From an uncultured Clostridia bacterium (lineage in GTDB: Bacteria > Bacillota > Clostridia > Christensenellales > Aristaeellaceae): 34,978 bases of DNA. A program made the position numbers and the translations under genes. The notes beneath the pieces were generated by a model. That model was given only the letters and a program-made list of their open reading frames with translations, was not told where the DNA came from and ran no database searches. Location: assembly GCA_946408995.1 (NCBI GenBank), contig CAMJUL010000041.1:1-34978 (forward strand), given 5' to 3'. Position 1 is the first letter of the stretch, and each line of letters starts with the position of its first letter. Shown here one piece after another: positions 1 to 7,068 of this stretch.

Positions 1-114
1 CCGTTTGCATGTGTTATGGCAAATCTCAACTTGCTTTTACTTTTTCAAATGAGTAATCGGTCAAATCGTTGCGCCGGAGGGTTCTTTTTTGGTTTTAGGC
101 GCGTATAAAGGATT

Positions 115-146
115 GGGACGGTGATCAAACCGCGCCGTCCCGAATC
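115..146. other. Leader hairpin upstream of the first gene
   Basis: GGGACGG (115-121) pairs with CCGTCCC (135-141). The flanking GATT/AATC extends the stem if one G is bulged. It lies between the window edge and the first gene, so it could be the terminator of an upstream gene or a leader structure. There is no T-run after it. I see no confident promoter in bases 1-114; TATAAA at about 103 lacks a good -35. Confidence 0.4.
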
Positions 147-176
147 AACAAACCCGAAAGAGGAGGTTATACAAGC

Positions 177-1448
177 ATGAAGAAAACCATTTTGGCCCTG
201 GCTGCGGCGCTTGGGCTCGGCATTGCCGGTTGGGCGGCGGCGGACAGCCTTCCGGCCTATACCTACACCGGCAGCGATCCCGTGGAGGGCGCCGTGGCCA
301 ATTACCTGACCGGCAGCGAGCAGGCCGGAAACTATACCTGGGAGGAAGGCTCCGTGGCCGTCCCCGCGCCGGTGATATTAAAAACCGAGACGGTGGATGA
401 CACCCAACTGCGGGTGTACGGTGCCTTCTGGATGTTCGCCTATGTGGAGGAGGACGGCCTGCTGCGCTGCACCTCCGGCGGCGAGGCCCCCGGCATCATG
501 ACCCTTGAGAAGGAAGGCGGCGCCTGGAGGGTGACAGGCATGGAGATCGCCGGGGACGGCGAAGACTACGCCGCGGACATCCGCCGGTTCTGCGGGGAAG
601 ACAAGGCGCTTTTGGATCAATACTTCGAGGCCGGCGATGGCGCCTCCGAAGCGGTGGTGGAGACCCGGACCCGCCTGATCAAAGAATATGTGAAGGCCAA
701 CGGCCTGGCCGTGACCGCCTACCAGGACCCCTATTGGGATCCCGTCCCGCTGACGGATCCCGTGACGGTCAACGGCAGACTCGAGGACGGCAGCTATGTG
801 CTTGAGATGCCCGTGCCCGCGGGTTCCCGCGGCCAATGGGCGGCCAGTGACGGAACGCAGGACGGCAGCGTGGTGAAGCTGAGCCTTGCGGAACTGAAGG
901 ACGGCGTCCTCACGGTCCGCTATGATCCCGTCGCGGACGGAAAGGCCACCGTCGCCCTGCGGCACTATGACGGCATCGCCTGTGACACGGTGTATGGCTT
1001 TGATCTGGAGGTCAGGGACGGCAGGATCGCCGAGGTCACCGGCGGCTATCATGTGCTCCCGGTTTCCAACAACGAGATGGACAGCGTCCTCAGCGGCGAA
1101 TGGTGCGAACGGGACACCCGGTTTACCCTGATGTCCATCCGCCGCAACGAGAAGAAGGGCTGGAACGTGGAGATCGTCTCCCCGATGACCCACGGCGCCT
1201 GCCTGATCCGGTTCACTGCCTTCTACGACGCGGAGATGAATGGCCTGGTGTATGACGACGGCGCGGCCTATGACCTGCCCATCACCGACAGCGACGAGAT
1301 GCCGGAAGTGGGCGAGCCCACGGCCACCGGCATGACCGGCAGCCTGTCCGTCATCCCATCCAACGACGGGAGCGTGCTGCTGAGCTGGCACAACGCGCTC
1401 ACCCCCGGGGAAAAGGAGATCGTCTTCGAACGCGTGACGGAGGAGTGA
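177..1448 (+). CDS. Secreted protein of unknown function (423 aa)
   Basis: I do not recognise a named family. Residues 1-22 are a clear signal peptide (MKK, a hydrophobic Ala/Leu/Gly stretch, then AAA-DS), so the mature protein is exported; there is no lipobox. The mature part is acidic and rich in Gly, Thr and Val. Residues about 35-150 alternate beta and alpha segments around a YGAFWMFAYVEEDG stretch, which could be an NTF2-like fold, but that is only an impression. The start is ATG at 177 behind GAGGAGGT about ten bases upstream. The gene stands alone: the next gene is convergent, and strong terminator hairpins follow. It may be a cell-surface protein of the same organism-specific repertoire as the secreted proteins at 16.7-19 kb. 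Confidence 0.8.
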   Translation: MKKTILALAAALGLGIAGWAAADSLPAYTYTGSDPVEGAVANYLTGSEQAGNYTWEEGSVAVPAPVILKTETVDDTQLRVYGAFWMFAYVEEDGLLRCTSGGEAPGIMTLEKEGGAWRVTGMEIAGDGEDYAADIRRFCGEDKALLDQYFEAGDGASEAVVETRTRLIKEYVKANGLAVTAYQDPYWDPVPLTDPVTVNGRLEDGSYVLEMPVPAGSRGQWAASDGTQDGSVVKLSLAELKDGVLTVRYDPVADGKATVALRHYDGIACDTVYGFDLEVRDGRIAEVTGGYHVLPVSNNEMDSVLSGEWCERDTRFTLMSIRRNEKKGWNVEIVSPMTHGACLIRFTAFYDAEMNGLVYDDGAAYDLPITDSDEMPEVGEPTATGMTGSLSVIPSNDGSVLLSWHNALTPGEKEIVFERVTEE

Positions 1449-1492
1449 TCCGGTTTCTGGACGGCGGGCTGACCGTCAGTAAGCTCGGCGCG

Positions 1493-1523
1493 GCCGGGAG
1501 GATTCACAGGGGATCCTCCCGGC
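1493..1523 (+). other. Perfect 11-bp intergenic hairpin
   Basis: GCCGGGAGGAT (1493-1503) is perfectly complementary to ATCCTCCCGGC (1513-1523) around a nine-base loop. It follows the stop codon of the 177-1448 gene by about 45 bases and is followed by a second hairpin with a T-run, so it may block 3' exonucleases or act as a first pause site. It has no T-run of its own. Confidence 0.6.
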
Positions 1524-1539
1524 TGAAGGGAGATCGCAG

Positions 1540-1580
1540 CGCGCTCATCCCCGCACCCGCGGCGGGGGGAGCGCGTTTTT
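1540..1580 (+). terminator. Rho-independent terminator for the 177-1448 gene
   Basis: CGCGCTC pairs with GAGCGCG, and after one bulged A the stem continues as TCCCCGC with GCGGGGG, giving about 14 pairs around a short loop. TTTTTCTTT follows directly at 1576. This is a standard strong intrinsic terminator on the plus strand. Confidence 0.85.
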
Positions 1581-1598
1581 CTTTGTGCGCTGCAACGC

Positions 1599-1648
1599 AA
1601 AAAAGGGACCGTGAAGTGCTGGATCCGTTTCGATCCTTTTCTTCACGG
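1599..1648 (-). terminator. Rho-independent terminator for the GH2 gene
   Basis: Read on the minus strand, CCGTGAAG (1641-1648) pairs with CTTCACGG (1609-1616), and GGATC/GATCC forms an inner stem. The U-tract is the complement of AAAAAA at 1599-1604. It lies about 30 bases past the stop of the minus-strand GH2 gene, so the two convergent transcripts each have a terminator in this 230-base gap. Confidence 0.75.
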
Positions 1649-1676
1649 CCTCTTTGATTGATTGGACTGTGGACGC

Positions 1677-4031
1677 TCATTTCTGGTCTGCCGGGAGGGT
1701 CACTTCTGCCTCCCCGCAGGGGCTGGAGGCGCGGACGGTGACGCCATGGGCGCTGCCGGGCTTCACGATGGCCATCGCTTCCCCGTAATAGGTATCCGTG
1801 GTGTCGGAGAGGTATCCGGCTTCATTATAGGGGCAGGCATGCCCCAGGGCCAACAGGGTGCCGCCCGAAACGCTCACCCGGATCGGCCCGCTCTCAAGGG
1901 GCTTAACGATGCCGTTTTGGTCCGTATACCGCAGCCGGACGTAGAGCAGGCCGTCTTTTGGGACCCGCTGCGTTTCCGGGAGCAGGGTCAGCCGGGTCTC
2001 TTCTCCGGCGGTCTGAAGGGAGGTACGGGCCGTTTCCCGGCCTTCGCCGTCATAGACGACGGCGGTCAGCACGCCGGCTGCGTAGGGGACGCGGAAACGG
2101 GTCCGCAGGTCTTTGGGGATCTTCTTTCGGAAGAGGGATTTGCCGTTAAGAAGGAGTTCCGTCTCGGCTCCCCGGGCATAGACCTCCACGTCGGTCTCCC
2201 GGCCGTCACAGCCGTTCCAGCTCCAGCTTTCCACGGCGTTGGTAAAGCGCCAGACGGCGGGCGAATGCTTTTCCCTGGCGAAGGGCACCGGTACAACGCC
2301 GATCCGGACGGGGGAGAGGCCGAAGACGGCCCGGGTGTAGGCCATCTGGCAGGTTTCGGTCCCGATCAGGTCCAGGGTGCCGCTTCCGGAGGTGATCCAG
2401 CCGGGACCGTGATCAAAGGTCGGCGCATAGGACTTGTATTCCCAGGCGCCAAGGCCCACTTCCCCCAGATAGTCCATGCCCGCCCAGACGAAATCCCCGA
2501 TCAAAGCGGGATGTGCCACAGCCAGGTCATAGAAGGCGGCCGCGTCGGATACGAAGGTCTCGCTGCCCAGAATGACCCGGTCCGGATACTTTTTCAGGTC
2601 CTTTTTGTAACGTCCGATGCCGTAATTGTAGCCTGCCACATCCAGATGGGCAAACGCGTCCCGGGTTGTTGCATCGCTGCCGTGCAGGGTGGCGCCGAAT
2701 TTCATAAAGCCCGCGCCCAGGAGCCCGGCTACGTTGTTGATGAATTCGCTTCCCATCGCCTTCCGGCGGCCCCTGCCGCCGTTTTCGGCGGCTTTTTTCG
2801 CTTTCCTGTCCGAATAGACGCCGAACCCGAGCGAACTGAGAAAATTGAAGAAAATGTTGATCCCGCAGGTGACGGGCCGGTCATCCAGGGCGTGCAGAAG
2901 GCTGCACATCTCCCCGGCCAGGGCAATCCCTTTGGGCCGGGCCGTTTCGCAGACCTCGTTTCCGATGGAATACATCACCACACTGGGGTGGTTCCGGTCC
3001 TTTTCCACAAGCAGGGGCAGGTCGGTTTTCCAGTTCTTTTCAAAGAGGTCCGCGTAGTCATAGCGGGTCTTGTGCATGTACCACATGTCCGCGTATTCGT
3101 CCACCACCAGCATGCCCAATTCATCGCAGGCGTCCAGTATGGCCCTGCTGACGGGGTTGTGGGCGGACCGGATAGCGTTGTAGCCCGCCTTTTTCAGCAG
3201 GGCGATTTTCCGCCTGTCGGCAAAGGGGTGTCCCGCTGCGCCAAGGAGGCCGTTGTCATGGTGGATGCAGGCCCCCAGCAGCAGGGTGCGCTTGCCGTTG
3301 AGGCGGAAGCCGTTTTTGGCATCCACCTCCACGCCCCGGATGCCAAAGCGCACTTCCTGTACGTCCTCCCCGAAGGTCAGCCTTGCCGTGTACAGATTCG
3401 GCTGATCAGGGCTCCAGGGCTCTGCTTCCGGAAGGCGGAAATCCAGCTGCTTTCTTCCGGTCTGGCGGTGCCCCAGAATTTCAACGGTCACATCCCCAGG
3501 GACGCTGGTCTCAAAGGATACGCGGACGGTCCGGGTCTGCCAGTCCAGGGTTTGGATGCGGATGCTTTCGGGCAGGAGATGCTCGGCCGGCAAAAGATGC
3601 AGCCAGACGGGACGGAAAATGCCGGTGCCGGAGTACCAGCGGGAATTGGGCTGCTGCGCGTTTCGGGCGATGACGCGGAGGGTGTTTTTCTCCCCGTATT
3701 TCAGGTGGCAGTCCAGCGCCAGCCTGGAGGGGAAATACCCGTTGGGGTGGGCATAGATCCGGTTTCCGTTCACATAGACTTCCGCCCGGTGATAGATCCC
3801 TTCAAATTCGAGGAGGACCCGCTGCTGTGCCCATTCCGCCGGCGCGAAGAATTCCTTGAGGTACTCATAATCGTACGCTTCAAACCAGCCGTTGTTCGTC
3901 CCTCCCGGGCCGGATGGGGTCCTGGGGGCGGAGAGCATGGCATCGTGCGGGAGTATTACCTGCACGGGCCGGCTTTCGGGCAGATCCGCCCGGCGGACGG
4001 CCCAATCCTCGTTGAAAGGGATCGTTTTCAT
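1677..4031 (-). CDS. Glycoside hydrolase family 2 (beta-galactosidase/beta-glucuronidase type), cytoplasmic
   Basis: A GH2 exo-glycosidase that would remove a terminal beta-linked sugar (galactose, glucuronate or mannose; the exact sugar cannot be told). Domain order is the usual one: jelly-roll sugar-binding domain (about 1-170, with the SRWYSGTGIFR stretch typical of the family), Ig-like domain (170-235), TIM barrel (about 236-560) and C-terminal beta domains. The probable acid/base is Glu359 in SIGNEV, and the probable nucleophile is Glu491 in ILGSET; RSAHNP (288-293) is also characteristic. There is no signal peptide, so it should act on imported oligosaccharides. Start ATG at 4031 has AAGGAG seven bases upstream. 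It is the last gene of the minus-strand hydrolase cluster, 173 bases after the GH3 gene and separated from it by two hairpins. Confidence 0.93.
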   Translation of the reverse strand: MKTIPFNEDWAVRRADLPESRPVQVILPHDAMLSAPRTPSGPGGTNNGWFEAYDYEYLKEFFAPAEWAQQRVLLEFEGIYHRAEVYVNGNRIYAHPNGYFPSRLALDCHLKYGEKNTLRVIARNAQQPNSRWYSGTGIFRPVWLHLLPAEHLLPESIRIQTLDWQTRTVRVSFETSVPGDVTVEILGHRQTGRKQLDFRLPEAEPWSPDQPNLYTARLTFGEDVQEVRFGIRGVEVDAKNGFRLNGKRTLLLGACIHHDNGLLGAAGHPFADRRKIALLKKAGYNAIRSAHNPVSRAILDACDELGMLVVDEYADMWYMHKTRYDYADLFEKNWKTDLPLLVEKDRNHPSVVMYSIGNEVCETARPKGIALAGEMCSLLHALDDRPVTCGINIFFNFLSSLGFGVYSDRKAKKAAENGGRGRRKAMGSEFINNVAGLLGAGFMKFGATLHGSDATTRDAFAHLDVAGYNYGIGRYKKDLKKYPDRVILGSETFVSDAAAFYDLAVAHPALIGDFVWAGMDYLGEVGLGAWEYKSYAPTFDHGPGWITSGSGTLDLIGTETCQMAYTRAVFGLSPVRIGVVPVPFAREKHSPAVWRFTNAVESWSWNGCDGRETDVEVYARGAETELLLNGKSLFRKKIPKDLRTRFRVPYAAGVLTAVVYDGEGRETARTSLQTAGEETRLTLLPETQRVPKDGLLYVRLRYTDQNGIVKPLESGPIRVSVSGGTLLALGHACPYNEAGYLSDTTDTYYGEAMAIVKPGSAHGVTVRASSPCGEAEVTLPADQK

Positions 4032-4060
4032 ACCATTGCTCCTTCCGGGTGTTTGAAAGA

Positions 4061-4092
4061 CGGGCGGCAGCCGGTCAGAAGACTGCCGCCCG
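4061..4092 (-). terminator. Hairpin with weak U-rich tail before the GH2 gene
   Basis: CGGGCGGCAG (4061-4070) and CTGCCGCCCG (4083-4092) form a perfect 10-bp stem with a 12-base loop. On the minus strand it is followed by TCTTTC, a poor U-tract. It lies 30 bases before the GH2 start, so it may reduce rather than end transcription from the upstream GH3 gene. Confidence 0.5.
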
Positions 4093-4168
4093 GCACGCGA
4101 GGACCTTCAGGCAGGGAAACGGCTCTTTTGCTGAGAGAAAGAAGCCGGATTTCCTGCGCTCATGGGAT

Positions 4169-4193
4169 CGGGGCTCCCTGGACGGGAGCCCCG
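4169..4193 (-). terminator. Perfect 10-bp hairpin just after the GH3 stop
   Basis: CGGGGCTCCC and GGGAGCCCCG are perfectly paired around TGGAC. It begins 11 bases after the stop codon of the GH3 gene at 4205. There is no T-run, so it is more likely an mRNA 3'-end stabiliser or pause site than a complete terminator. Confidence 0.45.
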
Positions 4194-4204
4194 GGAGGAA
4201 GGAA

Positions 4205-6535
4205 TTATTCCCAGTTGTCGGTGGTGTAGCGCTCGGTGCGTTCGTCCTGAATGACGCCGGACCAGTTGAGGCCGAAGCCGAAGTCATAGGTGTTGCCCTC
4301 GGAATCCTCATAGCATTCCATGTCGAAGGGCACATCTTCCAGCTGCTCCTCCACGGTCTCCATGTCGGCGGGCATCTGCATGGGCAGCAGGGCGGAGGGC
4401 TCCACCTTGCCGGAGACGATGTCCAGCACGGCCTTGATGTTGACGCCAAAGTGCATCACCAGCGCATCGATCTCGCCTTCAAATTCCGCCACTACGAAGG
4501 GGTTGCTGGCGTTTGCGATCACGATCACCTTGTCCACCAGCTTTGCGGTATCCAGCACCAGATCCAGGTCGCTCTCGTTGGAGATCACCGCGGTGTTGCC
4601 GAAGTAGGAGCGGTTTTCTTTCACCTTCATGGCCTTCTGTCCGTAATAGTCGTCCTGATACAGGCCGGTACTGTCTGCTTCCACATAATCCCCGCCGATG
4701 GATTCGGTGCGGACGGCGAAGGAATCCGCGGTGTAGGGCCGGTACTGCAGGGACAAGGGGATCCACTGGCCGTTGGCTTCGTCATAGCCGGGCCTTCCCA
4801 TGAAACCGGTCGTGGTCAGGGTCATGTTTGCGGGGCTCGAGATCTGAACAAGGGCATAATCCACACCGGCAAGCGCCTCCGCAGAAGCGCGGACCACGTT
4901 TCCGTCCGTGTCCAGGGTATCCGTCACGACGTTGAAGTATTCTGCGGCCGCATCCAGATTGATGCAGGGGGCATAGGTGGCGGCTGCGCGGGCTGTGGCG
5001 GCGACATATTTGTAGGGAATGTACACGGTCGCTTTTTCATCGGCAGCTTCGTGGATGATGTTGTCCGCATTCTTGAGCAGAATGACGGAGCGGAGCATGG
5101 CGTTGTAGCCGGCTTCCACCTTGTCCGGGCTGGCCACGTTGGCCTTGGCCGCTTCAAGATTCAGATAGGGATTCTCGAACAGGCCGATCTGCAGGAAGGA
5201 ACGGGCAAGACGGCGGACGGATTCATACAGGCGCTGATCCGCCTCTTCCTGTCCATGCTTTTCAACATAGGCTTCCCAGCCGGCAAGAATGTCTTCCTTG
5301 ACGTTGTAGTTCTCTATGCGGTCCGTTCCCGCTTCCAGCGTCTTGACGACACGTTCGACCATGGTGGCATCCTCCATGCCCCAGGGCATGAACTGAAGGA
5401 TGCTGTAGTCAGTGCAGACGATGCCATCCCAGCTGTACTTATCCCGCAGAAGGGTGATCTGATTATAGGTGCTGTAGGCGGAAGCAACGCGGTCACCGCC
5501 GCCGATCGGATCGCCGTCCGCGTCCAGATGGATGGAGAAGTCCGTCATGACGCCGGCGGAAACCCCGGTCAAACCGGGCAGATTGGTCAAGGCTTCTGAA
5601 TACACGCCCTCGGCCAGATCAAACATATCGCCTGGATAAACGTTGTACTTGCCGACAAAGGAATGCGCCTCACGGCCGCCCTCGGCCTGCCCGTCACCGG
5701 GATAGTGCTTGATCAGGGCATTGCAGCTGTCCTCGCCCCAGCCCAGGTCGTTGCCTTCCGCGTCATAGGTGGACTGCAGGGCGTTGGTGGCGGCGGTGCC
5801 CATGTCGGAGTCCATTTTGGCATGCTCGCCAAAGGTGCCGGTGAAGCGGGACCAGCGGGGCTCGGTCGCAAGGTCCATCTGGGGATGATGCAGGGTGGTC
5901 AGGCCCAGGTCGCGCAATTCAGAGGAATAGAGGCGGTTGTATTCCGCCACCAGGTCCGGGTCAAAGGAAGCAGCCAGGCCCAGGTGCTGAGGCCATTGGG
6001 AAGCCAGGCTGTTGCCCCGGTCACCGCGAAGATCCACGGGGATGGCGAAGGGCAGGGCTTCCGCATAGGCCTGCATCGTATTGACCATGGTGACACTGTC
6101 CTCGATGGAGCCGGCACGGGCGGAGAAGGTGCGGATGCCGTTTTCCATTTCGGCCTTCAGCGCAGCGCCGAGATTTTTTGCCGTTTCAGGCCCGGTCAGG
6201 GAGAGGAGCATGAACATTTTCGCCTGGTCCAGGCCCTTCATCTGTTCGGCCAGGTCCCGGGAGCGGGTGTCGTAGTCCAGACGCCAGTCCTCATAGGGGT
6301 CCAGGGCGCCGTTGCCGTTCATGTCCTTGAAGGCGTAGCCGTCATCCTCGATCAGCTTCAGACCGGAGGAGGCGGAATAGCCCAGGGTTTTTCCGCCCTC
6401 GTTGGTTACCCTGATCCAACCGTCAGAGGTCTCTTCCTCGGTCCATTTGGCGCCGTCGGCAAAGGAAACGGAGAAGCAGAGCGGGAGCAGCATGACAAGC
6501 GTCAGCATAAGCGCGATGCATTTCTTCATACTCAT
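4205..6535 (-). CDS. Exported glycoside hydrolase family 3 (beta-glucosidase/xylosidase type)
   Basis: A GH3 exo-acting glycosidase, 776 aa from the chosen start. Residues 1-26 are a signal peptide (MSMKK, hydrophobic core, SFADG), so it works outside the cytoplasm. An EF-hand-like calcium loop with the pattern DxNGNGxLDPYED sits at 71-83, as is common in this GH3 subgroup. The barrel domain follows; Lys276-His277 is the substrate-binding KH pair and Asp376 in GIVCTDY is the expected nucleophile. The alpha/beta sandwich domain begins near residue 475. The order is canonical, unlike the permuted GH3 upstream. The start is the ATG at 6535 because GGAGAG lies six bases before it; an in-frame ATG at 6553 and a further upstream start lack this. 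It lies 140 bases downstream of the 130-aa membrane protein in the same direction. Confidence 0.92.
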   Translation of the reverse strand: MSMKKCIALMLTLVMLLPLCFSVSFADGAKWTEEETSDGWIRVTNEGGKTLGYSASSGLKLIEDDGYAFKDMNGNGALDPYEDWRLDYDTRSRDLAEQMKGLDQAKMFMLLSLTGPETAKNLGAALKAEMENGIRTFSARAGSIEDSVTMVNTMQAYAEALPFAIPVDLRGDRGNSLASQWPQHLGLAASFDPDLVAEYNRLYSSELRDLGLTTLHHPQMDLATEPRWSRFTGTFGEHAKMDSDMGTAATNALQSTYDAEGNDLGWGEDSCNALIKHYPGDGQAEGGREAHSFVGKYNVYPGDMFDLAEGVYSEALTNLPGLTGVSAGVMTDFSIHLDADGDPIGGGDRVASAYSTYNQITLLRDKYSWDGIVCTDYSILQFMPWGMEDATMVERVVKTLEAGTDRIENYNVKEDILAGWEAYVEKHGQEEADQRLYESVRRLARSFLQIGLFENPYLNLEAAKANVASPDKVEAGYNAMLRSVILLKNADNIIHEAADEKATVYIPYKYVAATARAAATYAPCINLDAAAEYFNVVTDTLDTDGNVVRASAEALAGVDYALVQISSPANMTLTTTGFMGRPGYDEANGQWIPLSLQYRPYTADSFAVRTESIGGDYVEADSTGLYQDDYYGQKAMKVKENRSYFGNTAVISNESDLDLVLDTAKLVDKVIVIANASNPFVVAEFEGEIDALVMHFGVNIKAVLDIVSGKVEPSALLPMQMPADMETVEEQLEDVPFDMECYEDSEGNTYDFGFGLNWSGVIQDERTERYTTDNWE

Positions 6536-6551
6536 GGTTTTCTCTCCATTC

Positions 6552-6580
6552 ATTTTATTCGTTGGTCCTTGTCTGGTCAA
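6552..6580 (-). promoter_or_regulatory. Possible internal promoter for the exported GH3
   Basis: On the minus strand TTGACC (6575-6580) and TAAAAT (6552-6557) are 17 bases apart. However, transcription would begin only about ten bases before the ATG, inside the ribosome site, which makes the call doubtful. Confidence 0.35.
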
Positions 6581-6675
6581 GTGCGTTTCAGCCCTTTGGA
6601 TCCGCGCACGGCGGGCTGCTTTCGTGCGGCGTGTTTCGCTTTAGCGGTCACCTCCTTGTGTAAGAACCTTATTCA

Positions 6676-7068
6676 TCACTTTCTCCGCTTGACAAAGCAG
6701 GACAGGATTGACAGGAGAATGCTCAGGAACATCAGGGCGCACAGGGTCAGGATGATCCCCAACTGGCTGGCATCGCCGAACATGACGATCCCCTGCATGG
6801 CGTCCACAAAGGTGCCCACGGAGCGGGACAGCAGGATGAAGAACGCGGTGGAAAAGCAGGCTGTCGCGGCGACACCCAGAAAGCTGATGTCCCGGAAATA
6901 CAGGATGCCTTCCAGCAGGATCCCCGCGGCCAGGGTCCAGGGGATCACGGGATCAAGGGCATTGTGCCCCGGCGCCCAGACCAGGTACAGGACCAGCGCC
7001 GCCAGGCCCAAAGCCCCCGCTGCCAGGGAGAACCAGGTACCCAGGGCCTTATTGTTTGCTGCCGACAT
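6676..7068 (-). CDS. Small integral membrane protein (130 aa), partner of the permuted GH3
   Basis: No family recognised. It has four predicted membrane helices, at about residues 11-31, 40-57, 62-82 and 98-123, very short loops, and a basic end (FVKRRK) that should stay in the cytoplasm. The ATG at 7068 lies inside the 3' end of the permuted GH3 gene (20-base overlap) and has AAGGAGG ten bases upstream, so the two are very likely translated together. Tight coupling to a membrane-tethered enzyme suggests an accessory role, for instance a membrane scaffold, sugar-sensing or export subunit, but nothing in the sequence proves this. The protein has no catalytic-looking polar motif. Confidence 0.8.
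   Translation of the reverse strand: MSAANNKALGTWFSLAAGALGLAALVLYLVWAPGHNALDPVIPWTLAAGILLEGILYFRDISFLGVAATACFSTAFFILLSRSVGTFVDAMQGIVMFGDASQLGIILTLCALMFLSILLSILSCFVKRRK

Noticed and set aside
1-114. A promoter at the left edge (TATAAA near 103)
   Set aside because: The best -35 options are TTCTTT at 16 bases or nothing near consensus, so I do not call it.
1662-4229. A long plus-strand open frame (855 codons) opposite the GH2 gene
   Set aside because: It is the antisense of a clear GH2 gene with catalytic motifs. The product is Gly/Pro/His-rich with no domain, and it has no ribosome site. GC-rich codon usage creates such frames.
6577-6651. A 24-codon basic peptide frame on the minus strand behind a perfect AAGGAGGTG
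   Set aside because: The only start, GTG, is part of the ribosome site itself, so it cannot be initiated from it. No ATG or TTG follows at a proper distance. It may be an orphan ribosome site of a decayed gene.
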